In this document: positions 23,486 through 34,777 of the stretch, in pieces
Layout of the letters: every line of letters starts with the position of its first letter
Numbering within the stretch: the stretch's first letter is position 1
NCBI GenBank assembly: GCA_902806575.1
Contig: CADCXD010000001.1
Location: forward strand, 806,001-870,000
Source: Jackrogersella multiformis
Taxonomy: Eukaryota > Ascomycota > Sordariomycetes > Xylariales > Hypoxylaceae
DNA: 64,000 nt
Direction of reading: 5' to 3'
The notes under the pieces: generated by a model
The model's database searches: none
Seen by the model: only the letters and a program-made list of their open reading frames with translations
Told to the model about the DNA's origin: nothing
Translations under genes and position numbers: made by a program

Positions 23486-24049
23486 ATGGCAGCGCCAACA
23501 CCAAAACCCAAGCTCGACGTCTCCGTCACCAAGCCCACGCCCTACACCTTCGACCTGGGGCTTCTCCTCGCCAACGACCCCAACCCCCTCTCCGCCTCCG
23601 CCTCCGCCTCCACCGCCTCCCCCGCCCTCGAAGCCCACCTCGCGAGCGTCGCGCGGGACGGCGCACAAGCGCTAATCAACCAGCTGCTCTCGACGCTGCC
23701 GCTGTCGGCCACGCCGTCGGGAGTCCTCCTCACGCTGCCCGCAACCAGCACGCCGCTGCCGCGCGAGAAGCCGCTGCCGGCGCCCAAGCCGCCGTCGCGG
23801 TGGGAGCAGTTCGCGGCGCGCAAGGGCATCCAGCCGAAGACGCGGGAGCAGCGGCACGCCAAGGCGCGCAAGTACAACGAGGAGACCGGCGAGTGGGAGC
23901 GCACCTGGGGCTACGACAAGGGCGGCGCCCAGAAGCGCCGCGACGACGGCGCCGTCCAGCACGACTGGCTTGTCGAGGTCGACGACAACAAGGCGCGCGA
24001 GGACCGCGAGGCCAGGGACAAGGATAAGAAGAGGAGGAGAAAGACTTGA
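23486..24049 (+). CDS. RRS1: ribosome biogenesis regulatory protein Rrs1
   Basis: Nucleolar factor that with Rpf2 brings the 5S RNP into pre-60S particles. A single exon of 187 aa. Seen: an N-terminal FDLGLLLANDPNPL segment, the family hallmark PSRWEQFAARKGI near residues 108-120, the following KTREQRHAKARKYNEETGEW, a WGYDKG motif and a Lys/Arg-rich C-terminal tail (KDKKRRRKT) that fits nucleolar localisation. It is at the short end of the family. The whole exon is GC-rich. The ATG is preceded by a C/A-rich leader and is the only sensible start. Confidence 0.93.
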   Translation: MAAPTPKPKLDVSVTKPTPYTFDLGLLLANDPNPLSASASASTASPALEAHLASVARDGAQALINQLLSTLPLSATPSGVLLTLPATSTPLPREKPLPAPKPPSRWEQFAARKGIQPKTREQRHAKARKYNEETGEWERTWGYDKGGAQKRRDDGAVQHDWLVEVDDNKAREDREARDKDKKRRRKT

Positions 24050-24960
24050 TGATGGACTGGCTTGGACTGGGGTGATTGCGGTAGTGGTGGTGGGGGCGGT
24101 GGTGGTGATGCGAGGAAAAGGAACGTGCGGATATCCGGTCTGGATGCCGTCGGAACATGCCGGCTAGTGACTGGAATGGAAAACCTAAGGGGGCACACTA
24201 CGTTGATACCTACACATTACGAATCACACAGTACATACAGAGACAGGAGTTAGGCGTTCTCAGTACGCGACCACGGGTTCTGCGGACTAGGCATATTTAT
24301 ATTGGTATTCGGAACCAGCAAACGTATGGTACAGATTCTTTTCCCGACCCTCGTTTTCCAAACTCCACCTGCTACGTTTTTGCTTCACTCTCGGTCCTCC
24401 TGCCTGCACGTAGCTTCCACCATAGCCAAGTAGGAACTCCTTAAATTCAAGCCCGCAGGGCACTCTTCACTATAGTCGGTCGTGCCAGCACACAACCAAT
24501 AGTATCCTAGAATCCACGTCGTCTTATAAGGATATCTCCAGGATACTGATATCGAGGAAAAGGATTCGGACAAAATAGATGGTGTTGTTCTTATGTAAGA
24601 ACGTGAGTCCACTCAACTAGACAACTCCCTCCTCCTCCAAGTATTCAAAGTTCACCATCGTCAAGAACAAACAAGAAGGGGTGCGTCCTGCCAACCTAGA
24701 AAATGGCGGGTTCGTAGTTTGACAGTTGAAAAGCGCCGGGATATGAAGAAAAAGGTTGAAATCGTAAACGGAGCGTAAAATCGTCAAAAAAACAAAAAAG
24801 GGACCGCCAGGCCAAATGCCGTCATATGCACCACATTCATCTCCTGGGGGGTATTATCAAGACAAAAAAAAAGACAAAAAAAAGAGAAAGGTATCATCAG
24901 ATCCGGATCAAAAACCCCATCCTCGGTCTCCAACTGTATACCGTGATATAAATCGCGTAA
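24050..24960. other. convergent intergenic DNA
   Basis: About 900 bp between the 3' ends of RRS1 and the RhoGAP gene. It contains A-rich runs near 24,780-24,890 that may belong to 3' untranslated sequence. Short open frames here are not convincing. Confidence 0.5.
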
Positions 24961-27342
24961 TTAAGAGAAATTCATCGGGGAAAGAGGCTTGATGGGCGAC
25001 AGCGGCCTTATTTCTCGTTCTCCGGATCGTCGTGGTCTGTCTTGTTCGCCATTGACAGTTAACGAGTTTGACACAGCCGAATAATTCGACGCCGAGTTCC
25101 CATTCGACTGGCCTATCGCCGGTTTCTTCCTTAGTTTTCCATTGTGCTGTTCGGTGGGTAGCGCTGATAGTTTGCTACTGTCTGACGAAGATAGATTTCG
25201 GTCGTCGTGAGTATCACCCGCACTCTGACTCCGAGACTCCGATGGGCTTAGTCCTGGAGGTAATGGTTGCTGGAATAGATGATATTCTTCCTCGATGTAC
25301 CTCGACTCGGTCCTGCACCCTTGCCAACATGATCTCCAATCGCAGACGAGAAACTTGAAGCAAAACGCGTCGATCTTCATGCAGGGTTGGAAACATATGC
25401 AGAGATTTCGGAAGTCCATCTTGTTTTTGTCAGAGTGCGCGAGGAGCAAACTGAGATGGCATGTGATAGCAAAAAGGAGATAATAGTTGAACGGCGATAA
25501 GTTGGAGAGCTCGTCGATCAGCATCTGAGGCACTTCGGTCGCGCCAGCACATTCGCGGGCGATTCGCTCCTGTGCTTCCTTTGGGAAGAGTTCGTCCGGA
25601 AGTTCACGGAGCCAGGCCTTGAACATGGAACCAACGATATTTATATCGTAGAGGTCATCTTGGGCAAAGAGATCGACGTCGTATTCTTTCTCAGTTTAGC
25701 AAATAATCATATAAATCGCAGAGACGGAGATGGATATTTACCTTCGTCAAACTTTCTTTGCCACTTCTTGATTTGAGGACCACTCCCGGGTACACGATAT
25801 AGGCCTTCGACCTCTGTTCCTTTGAGGTTAAGATAGTCAATAGCTCGCCACGGGAAGGCGGGCATCCAGAATTCGGTCTTGTCTCGAGAATCTTCAAGCC
25901 GCTTGGAAATCCTCGTTAATCGCGTCTGCTCGATCAATGGCAGATTGATAACCTTAAGAACGTAATGCTCATCGTCAACTGTCAACTCCCTGTCAGATGC
26001 ACTGGTACTACGACCGCTTCTCCCAAATAATCCTTTGCTTATCATATCGGCTGCTCGACTACCGGAACTTTTTAGGCCATTGAAGAACGTAAACCCGTTG
26101 TTGCTGTTGTTATTGTTGTTGTCCCTGAGGGAGGAAGGAGGATGGTTTCTATAATAGTCTTTATCGTGCCGTTGGTCTTTGTTCCCTGGCGCCTCTCGAG
26201 GAACCGCGCGGTCGGCGGAATGGTTTCGTACCGTCGAATTCATCATGTGTCTAAAAGACCTCTCGTAGCCGTCGGAGTTCATAGGGGCCGTCCTCAAAGG
26301 TTGCATACTCGTCATGGAGGTATCGCGCTCCGGTTCACTCAATTTGATTGTGATGGACTCCTTTGGGCTATGCCCATCTCTATCCTTTAGTGATCTATTA
26401 CGACCCATCAAGTTGAAAGGCTTTGGTTTGTTCTTCTTAGAATTGGCCTCCTGCTCGCTAATGGATGTCAATGAAACGTCAGACCTAGATGGCAAAGGGG
26501 CTGGTCTATGGTTCGAGGGATCGCCAGAGGGCAGGTCTGGTTGGTAATTAAACAAAGAATTAGCATCATGAGACTGGCGCAATACATAACAAGACTTTCT
26601 TTGCCTTCCAATTTGACATACCTGAATTTTTGTAGTTTTTACTTGGCACTCCTCTATCTGAGATAATAGTATTCTCCGTCCCGCGAGACATGGCCTCGCT
26701 CATGTTGGCGTTATCCAGATGCGTGTAGTGAAGCTGGTTGGAAGATTTAGATACTTTTCCGAAGTTAAAAAAGCGGCTACCAGTCCTCGTGTGCTTCTCG
26801 ACTTCGGGATGGGAGCATGTATCCGGAGCGGTGGAGGTGGTGGAGGTTGTTTTCACGGTGTTCGTTGACGGAAGGTGAGTTAGAGGTGGATACTCTGGAT
26901 CGTGGCGCTGGGGAGATTGGCGTCGCCGGTGCTGAGGAACATGCACGTCGTCGGGTGGTTGCAGCGGCTGGTGTGCATCGCCAGGGTAAGCCTGATATGG
27001 CTGAGGTATGGGTTTCCTTGCCGTTGCCGTTGCCGCTGACGTGCTCGTGTTGAACTTGCTCATAGGAGAACGGGGAGACCTAGGTGACTTTGAAGATGAA
27101 GATGTCGGCGAGATGAGCTGAATGGTATTGTCGCTACCGACCGCCGGATGCGGGTTCAGTCTATCTGTCCCCAGGACGGTGGGATCGGGATAAGCAAGGG
27201 CGCGAGCGCTGGCATTGGTGTTGGGATTGGGATTGGGATTGGGATTAGGATTGGGACTGGTACTGATAGCAGTACGTTGTTCGCCCAAGGGATCCGAATC
27301 GTCAGCTAGGGACAGAGCGTTGGGAACTGGCTTTCGGCGCAT
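24961..27342 (-). CDS. RhoGAP-domain protein (Rho GTPase-activating)
   Basis: Three exons, 27342-26622, 26536-25742 and 25685-24961, splice in phase 1 twice to give 746 aa. The first intron uses the CCAACCAG acceptor at 26537 with a GCTAAT branch; other acceptors break the frame. The GAP domain occupies about residues 440-640. It shows the arginine finger in EGLYRVPGSG, FKAWLRELPDELFP, the helix SPFNYYLLFAITCHL and the conserved CFQPCMKIDAFCF. The first 400 residues are Ser/Pro/Asn-rich and disordered-looking, with an (NP)n repeat encoded by GGGATT units at 27,213-27,255 and an Asn run near 26,100. Family knowledge says it stimulates GTP hydrolysis by a Rho or Cdc42 GTPase at the cell cortex; which GTPase cannot be told from sequence. 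Confidence 0.88.
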
Positions 27343-30300
27343 TATGGATGGTATGCGTTCCCCTTATTGTCCTCCAGTCAAACACACGAATCGGGGAATA
27401 TCAGGCAAGAACCTGATTCGCTGTAAGCCTTGGAGGACAGGCTGAGTCGTGCGCGGTGGAATGCTGTATCAGGTAGGTGTCGGGGTATCTGACTGATCGC
27501 GAAAGGGGATTAGCAAAATGAAATAGGGCAGACTTGGTGACCTGCGACAGGAGGCGCCCGGATAGGCGCTGATTAAAGGATATGTTTGTATGGTATTATG
27601 GGGGAGTAAGCAGTAGGGAGGAAATATATATTGTACAAAGTAGGAAAATAGGTAAGTTGGATATTATTCCTATTCTTTTTTCTTCTTCTGATTTGGTGAT
27701 GGATGCCTTACAAAACAAAAAAAAAGAAACAACCTAAAGATCCAATCTTGATATTTCCAAGGGGAGGAATTGAATTGAAGATTGAAGATTCGAATTGATT
27801 TGACGAATCGATGAGACATTGGGACAATCCTCGCAGTATCGACAGGGGGGGATAGACGCATATCCACATGGATACCTCTGTACCTTTGTACTTAGGTAGG
27901 TACGAGAATTGTACTTGCCTACACTCATAGGACGTCTTGTCAAGATGTCAGCCGTTGTGCCTGACGAGTGGAAAGTGCGCTAAGACTCAGGGGTTAAAGC
28001 ATAATATCGACCACATGCAGTACCTAGGTAGGTACCTAGGTAATGTATTACCTACATATGGATATGTACGTATATGTAACTATTATTCTATGGAGGTGCC
28101 TGTATAAGTGGATACGAAGCTTGGAGCTCGCATGTGGAAGTGCCTACCTAGGCAGGTATAATAGGGGAAATATTTAAATCAAAATACCTAGGTAGGTAAT
28201 GAATGTTTTACTCATTGCTCTTATTTTCCTTGTTAAATAAATATCCGTGGATGACAAATTGTACTTAACTAGGTACCTATTAGACTTCATGATATCAAGG
28301 TCAATACTTACATGTACCTAGGTGACGAGAAGAAGCATACATGTAATAAACGGGGAATTTCATCAATGATACGTAGGTACCAGGTAGGGTAGGTTAGCTT
28401 TGAAGCATCAAACGATTCAACCTTAACTCTTTATGGTTAACGTGAACTCCTCGATGTTTACATGACTACGTGCCTATTCAACTTTTATTACCTTTTAATG
28501 TGTTTGAGGTCTTGACAGTGGCATAAATCCTCATTTAATAACGCCGCAGTGAAATAGTATTGGTAACGAGAGTCATGGAAAAAACTGACTTGGAAGCAAT
28601 CTGTTAATAAGTTTCAATGCCATGTTCGATATACCGAACAGATGAAGGAGCCAGGGAGCGCACATAACGTTCCTACCTAAGGTACCTGGTATTATATAAC
28701 AAGATTTTGAAATCTGAAACAGGCTGCCACGCCCAACCACTAGTGCACACTAGGTACCTAGGTATATAGCATCTCCACCTTTGTCCGCTTTTCCTTCAGC
28801 TATCTTTGGTCTATCTTGACGCTACCTAAACATTTGTTAAAACCCGTAACACTTCGAATATCGAATATCGAATATCGCGTAATATTTAGGATTCATTAGC
28901 TGCTTAGGATACGGATACCTTGGTAGTCACCTAAAGAGCTATTGTATCTATTTTTATAATGTAATAATGGTGTATGTTCGTTTCCATCTCGCAACTAGGT
29001 AAGTATCCTCGATGCTCCTCCACTTGAGGAATATGGCACAGCTTTAGCGACCTCATATTTCTAGCATATGCCAAGTTAGTCGAACAATGAAGGTTACGCT
29101 TGTAGATACGCGCGGCACGATACAATTCCTCTTTTGGGATTTGGGACCTATCGTTTACGAATAGATAATCGCTAGTTGGCTGGGTGCCTGGGTATGGTAT
29201 CTCTTGTTTGTGGCTGGCCAGTACATCTGCTTTCTGAAGAGTTTGGATGTACCTACCTAGGTACCTACATACCTCGTCATGAATAACGCATCCATGGATA
29301 GCAGATAAACTGACAAGTTAGCAGGTTGTGTAGCGGAGCAAGTAGGTGTGTTAGAAGGAACATGTAGTGTAAATCATCATAAATTGTCATATACGAGTCA
29401 TGTTTACATACTTAGGTACCTCTCCTAGGTAGGTACCTAGATATGTATATATCCAAGCTTGTAGTTCCAATGGATACAATTATGGAACTAGAAGGAGAAC
29501 ACGGATTGACCCTACCTACCTAAGGTACCTAGGTACCTAAAGGAACAGTTTAGCATAACCATAAGAAATAGCCTACGTGCCAGGTGCTTACCTACCCTAG
29601 GTAGGTATGTAGGTAGCTTGTCGTCGATCAGGCTGAGCAGGCTGAGTAAGAAACTAGTGAATCATGGATGGTAATGTTTCGATTCTCATATAGCAGGATC
29701 TGTATACGACGAAACCGATTTCAGCCCACTGGAAGGATAGCTACCTACCTAGGTAGGCAGCTGCTACATAACGGTTAAGTGTGTTCACCTATCTTGCCGA
29801 CCGATAGCTCTCGTCCTCATGATGCTCTTCCCAAATCTTACTTGACATTCTACCTAGGTAGTCTCCAGCATGCCGCTTGTAAACAGAAACTGCTTTATGG
29901 TATAGCCAAGTCTTCTTCACTTCCTAGGAGAATCCCAGAAACGTAATGAAAACTGTTACTTCGCGTCACCTGGAAGCAGTGTGATACCAGAGATACGTTG
30001 GGAATGATCATGCGCAAGCACAGAGGATTCACTCCCTGGGCGAAAAAAATTAGAATAATAAATGATCGAGTCACTTTGTAACTCTTTCAGTTATTACACT
30101 GAAAAGAACAGATACTACACTTGATCTAAGCCTTACGGCAAAGAGAGCTAAAGAAGGAAAGGAAGAAAAGTAAAAGAAAAGGTAAGGCGAATAGCTGTTA
30201 TAATTGAATTCTGCCGAGCGGTGAGAAGTTACCCCACATGTTCTACGTGTTGTACCCCACTTGCCCCACATGCCATTCAACTGTACCAGACAGAGGTAGC

Positions 30301-30534
30301 TACCTAGGTACCTACCTAACCAGCTAACCAAATTTCGCAAATAGCTGTCGTCGTTGCCTGCTGCTACATAATACCGGTAGGTACCTACCTTAGGTGTCAT
30401 GCGCCAACTTTGAACCACCCCGGCCCTTCCTCGCCTCGTAAGGTTTATCCATTTCGAGCTGATCCATTTCCAGCATTTTTCCCTTTCCCCCAGATCGACC
30501 CTCACTCTCAATTTCCATCCACTCTCGAAGGAAC
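27343..30534. repeat. 3.2-kb gene-free region dense in TACCTAGGTA palindromes
   Basis: The longest gene-free stretch outside the A+T-rich block. Clusters of TACC/GGTA units with a CCTAGG core lie at about 27,893-27,902, 28,021-28,043, 28,144-28,158, 28,185-28,198, 28,750-28,765, 29,250-29,269, 29,411-29,440, 29,511-29,540, 29,588-29,616, 29,741-29,760, 29,851-29,861, 30,299-30,320 and 30,377-30,395. A short (CGAATAT)3 tandem lies near 28,856-28,876. Open frames are all short and lack family features. It should contain the promoters of the RhoGAP and BET2 genes. Confidence 0.7.
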
Positions 30535-31610
30535 ATGTCCGAAATCCAAAAACTCCCGGACGAGCTACAGCTCGCGACAGCAGCTCACGTCCAGTACATC
30601 CAGAGTTTAGATACGAAGAAGGATCAATACGATTACTGGCTTACCGAGCATCTCCGTCTTAACGGACTCTATTGGGGATTGACCGCGCTGCATTTACTCC
30701 GACATCCCGATGCCCTGCCTCGAGGTGATGCCATAGACTTTGTTCTCTCGTGCCAACATGAGAACGGTGGATTTGGAGCTGCGCCGGGCCATGACGCACA
30801 CATGCTCTACACCGTCAGCGCCATACAGATCTTTGTTCTGCTGGATGCCGTAGACGAGTTAGAAAGACGTGGCAAGGGTAATGGCAAGGCTCAGGTGGGC
30901 AAGTGTGAGTCAACCGGTCACATATTGATCCCTGTTGTTTGCTAGCGTCGTCGGCGTATGATGACTTGCTAATTCATGCTTTAGTCATAGCAGACCTTCA
31001 GAACCAGGAGACAGGCACGTTCGCCGGCGATGAATGGGGCGAAGAAGATACCAGGTTTCTATATGGAGCATTAAATGCCCTCTCTCTCCTAAGCCTATTA
31101 CATTTGGTCGATGTCAACAAGGCGGTCGATTATATTGTTGCCTGCACCAACTCTGACGGCGGTTATGGTGTCAGCCCTGGAGCTGAGACTCATTCTGGAC
31201 AGATCTTTACATGCGTGGCTGCCCTCGCTATCGCCGGGCGCAAAGATCTGATTAGTGTCGATAAGCTGGGTGGCTGGCTAAGCGAGAGACAGGTCGCCCG
31301 TGGTGGCCTAAACGGGAGACCAGAGAAGCAGGAAGATGTCTGCTACAATTGGTGGGTATTGAGCAGCCTAGCAATCATTGATCGCACACATTGGATCGAC
31401 AGGGAAAAACTTATCAAGTATACCCTAAGTTGTCAGGACAGCGAACACGGTGGTTTGTCGGATCGGCCCGGTGATATGGTCGACGTCTGGCACACATTCT
31501 TTGGCCTGACTGGGTTAAGCTTGTTGAAGCATACCAGCGTAGAAGCTATTGATCCTGTGTATTGCCTACCGAAGTACACGACGGACCGAGTATTTAGAAG
31601 AATTGGTTAA
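30535..31610 (+). CDS. BET2: Rab geranylgeranyltransferase beta subunit (Bet2)
   Basis: Catalytic beta subunit of type II geranylgeranyltransferase; with Bet4 and the Rab escort protein it prenylates Rab GTPases. Two exons, 30535-30904 and 30985-31610, join in phase 1 to give 331 aa, the family's usual length. Seen: repeated prenyltransferase alpha/alpha units each with a GGF or GGY turn (ENGGFGAAPG, SDGGYGVSPG, ARGGLNGRP, EHGGLSDRPG). The three zinc ligands are at Asp241, Cys243 (in EDVCYNWW) and His293 (in VDVWHTFFG), matching the spacing in the human enzyme. The intron donor is GTGAGT after codon 123 plus one base; a TTTAG acceptor restores FIADLQNQ. The N-terminus fits the family start. 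Confidence 0.95.
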
Positions 31611-32072
31611 CTACCCAACATCTCTTGGCAAATGTCGACCGGATTCCTCTAACTCCGTTAAACCTTTCACGGCGTGAAGGGATGTCATCACGAGGTGACT
31701 ATAGGTATTGAACATAGCATCAAATCGGATAGCTAGATTCTTCATCTCTTGCAATCTAATGACCTACTAACTTATTCGAAATGGTAGTCAGGATACAAGG
31801 CGAGAGTACATCGAACTGAAATATCTTCCCTCCTGCCCATATTCCATTATGCCATGGGTTTGGGGATTACAGTCAGACATTTCATTTATCTAATTATCCC
31901 CAGAACTACTTCGTCGATCTTTACATCCGAAACTCCAAGACAAGATCAAGCATGGGTATATTTTTATTATTTTATATACACTCGGCATGACTGACGACGC
32001 TGCTTATTGGGTAATGAACACTTTCATTCCGATATAGCAATGTTCTGAATAGCCTTCACATTTATCGGGTGT
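31611..32072. other. convergent intergenic DNA, nothing recognised
   Basis: About 460 bp between the BET2 stop and the cupin gene's stop. I see no gene or strong repeat. Confidence 0.5.
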
Positions 32073-32576
32073 TTAACCACTGTCCTTGGTCCGTTGTCCA
32101 CAGTAGAAAGCGAGCCCGTAGTCGTCCGTGGTAAAGGTGATCTTCGAGCCCTTGGGGAAGTAAAAGACATCGCCGGGGACTGCGTGCACCTTGTTGCCAG
32201 TCTCGTCACTTATATCATAGCTACCCTCGATGATGATTTTCACTACAGAACGTTTCAGTCAGTCGGTGTCAGGCGGGAAGCTGAGGTGGGAAAGGCTTAC
32301 TCTCGTGGTAGTGGTACGCATACACGAGCGGAGTTCCCTTCTCGAGACGGTAGAACCCAGCTGATATAGGTTTCTCCGGGTCGAGTGTGTCGCTATCGTG
32401 GAATTAGCCATACTGGTCCATTGTTTACATGTGTATGCCTAGTTAAGTGAGGACCATGGCAGAACTTACGACGAAGAAACGTCTCCGAGGAACGCGTTCT
32501 CGTTAGCGATTAGTGGCGGCTTGACGCTCGACGCTTTGGAATAGTAGGTCATCGGGACGGGGCTGGTGGAAGCCAT
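32073..32576 (-). CDS. small cupin-domain protein (EutQ-like), three exons
   Basis: A gene assembled from three short exons, 32576-32470, 32392-32301 and 32242-32073, in phases 2 and 1, giving 122 aa. All introns have GTAAGT or GTAAGC donors and TAG acceptors. The product folds as a single cupin by motif. The first motif contains YAYHYHE, supplying likely metal ligands (two His and a Glu). A strand IIIEGSYDISDETGN and the second-motif segment PGDVFYFPKGSKITFTT follow. The latter closely resembles the ethanolamine-utilisation EutQ cupin family. Such single-domain fungal cupins are mostly uncharacterised, so no substrate is proposed. The ATG at 32576 fits the first in-frame Met with a good leader length. 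Confidence 0.8.
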
Positions 32577-34777
32577 TGCGGATTTGTTTTTGGTGATCTT
32601 GCTAACCAAAGAGCCCATTAGTCTAGTCTGATTGATTATCTTTTTGAAGCTATCTTGACACGGACTATTACAAGTATACTTCTCAAATCCAAGAAGACAC
32701 GAGCAGGCTTTTATATATATACCTCCTCGAGATACCGAAGGGTTTCCGACCTAGATCTAGCTTCGTATCCCGAATTCGGCCACGACAGCTCTCTCTGCTG
32801 CTGTTCACTACCTCCGGTCAGGAGATAACAATAGGCGTACAGTTTTCCACAGCACGTAGGTACGAATCGAGACCGGCAGACTACATCTTGAGCGTTTCCG
32901 TTTACGGCGGGGTTGGTAGCTCTGGTTGGATACCTTCCCCTGCATTATCTTGGGCAGCTCCAGGATCTGCGCATTGCTAGCTCCAATTGCTCACGCCGAT
33001 TGGACGGAAATGATTCGGCATCGGGTTTAGATAAGCTATAACTCTGGGGTTCAGGATTTTTTATCGTTGATGCGCATTCGATAGACTCTAGATCTGCGGC
33101 TTGTTTAAAGCGGCGTTCGTCATCATCACTATGGCTGCATACAGCACAAATATAGTATATCTTAGCATCACGACATTTCTTGCCCCGCATGCATCTATCT
33201 ATAATACATCTAACCGTAGATAGCTATCTCTATACGATGACCCCAATCGCGGCACTAAGCTAATAATATAGCTTCTTATGTTATGGAGATACCTAATCAT
33301 AATAGTGTGATATCAATCCAGTCAAATCAAATCAGGAGCAACCTTGAGGTTATAAAAGAAAGACATACATATAAGGACTCAATTTTTTTCTCCTTAACTT
33401 AGGTACCTATCCTACCTATCCTACCTAGGAGGTAGGTATATACATAGAATTCGGCCCAAGTTTTAGAATAACTTCCACAGCTTTATTTATCAGAGAACTG
33501 ACTAGTCCAAAACTTAGCTAATGTCTTTCTTAATATATCACTTGTTGGTAGCAGGTATATTAGCTATTCCCCTCTTCGCCGTCTTAATCTTCAACAAATG
33601 ACTAGGTTATTTTCTTCTCTTTAAAACACCATATCTGGAATTCCTAGTGATATTTCATGACACAGTAGTGTGTTTGAGGTATATCTACTAACCTAGTGGA
33701 TAAGCAAAACTATTGATGCGGCCTAATAGCTCGGACGACTCTGGACGTACGTAGTGCTTATATGTATCCTCAACTTGCTACAACCTACGGAGCATTCCTA
33801 CCATGATATTCCAATTATAACCTTGATATCGATAATTGACGAGCCAACATCAAGCTTCAAGAACCCTCAGCCGCAATTTGTTAAGCAGGGATATGTAACT
33901 GGCGATTAACTACCTAGTAGGTAGGTAGTTAGTTGGGTAAGCTTGCTTCTTACGTCTCCCATTGACTCGTTCGTAATTGTATCTTGGAGGGTCTTGATTC
34001 CTCTGCATGTTTTATTGACCTAGGTACCTAGGGAGGTAAGAAGGAAGCGAAAGTTGTTGCTTGTCTGTCAGAAACTGAATCGGGAAATTAATACTTTAAA
34101 TGTTTGATCACTAGGTTATCTTATCTTACTGGAACGACCTCCTGAATTCTTCAATTAGGGAGACTCGTCATGATACCATGCTAATCTAGGTAAGCATGGA
34201 CCTCACCTGTATGTCCTGGTGGAAATTAGATGCCGAAGGATACCAAGTCGTTATTTGTGGGAGGAGCAACTCTCTTGCTTTTTGGGAAGATCAGGAAGGG
34301 TTAAAATGCATGAATGATAGCACTAAAGTAAAGGAAATATATACCATGTTGTCTCGGTTGCCTTAGGTACCAGGTAGGTAGTTATGTCGGCCTGTGAGAA
34401 TATCCATCTGTGATAACACCATCTCCTCATCATGTCTGCGACAGCAGGGTGGGTGTCGTTGACAATACCTTTTGGCACATTATCGCTCTTACAGAACAAT
34501 CTTACCCCCTTCGTGTCAAATAAGAAGAGCCTTAGCTGGAATCAAGTAGAGATCGCAAATATAACCTACTAATCAAACATGACGACGGCGAAACCCTCAT
34601 AAACTCAGTCATCTACGACAACAAAGGCATTTTAGGACCTATTCCTAACTACGGGGGTGAGTTTAGGGGGAACACTGGGATGCTACCCGATGAGGAAGGT
34701 TAGGAGTTCTGGACAAGTTCACCTAGGAGGCGCAGAGCAACGCGGCTGTCGCATATTGTTACCAGAGCAGTACCTAA
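32577..34777. other. gene-poor region upstream of the decayed glycosyltransferase
   Basis: This 2.2 kb holds several TACC/GGTA clusters (33,400-33,436, 33,910-33,930, 34,020-34,034). An 81-codon minus-strand frame at 32,945-33,190 has three cysteines in CRDAKIYYICAVC and a charged middle, but it has no recognised family and lies in the cupin gene's upstream region. The 5' part of the glycosyltransferase may extend into 34,440-34,777 but is too decayed for me to place. Confidence 0.45.

Noticed and set aside
24701..24740. 15-bp word AAAATGGCGGGTTCG shared with 7698-7712, plus a nearby CAGTTGAAAAG also shared
   Set aside because: A 15-bp match is expected about once or twice by chance in a 64-kb self-comparison, and the two words are in swapped order at the two sites.
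27343..30534. TACCTAGGTA clusters as a CRISPR-like or tandem direct-repeat array
   Set aside because: Units are irregularly spaced and spread over the window with no uniform repeat-spacer structure, and the genome is eukaryotic.
32945..33190. 81-codon minus frame with CxxC as a small zinc protein
   Set aside because: Only three cysteines, no histidine partner in place, no recognised family; kept only as a note in the intergenic entry.
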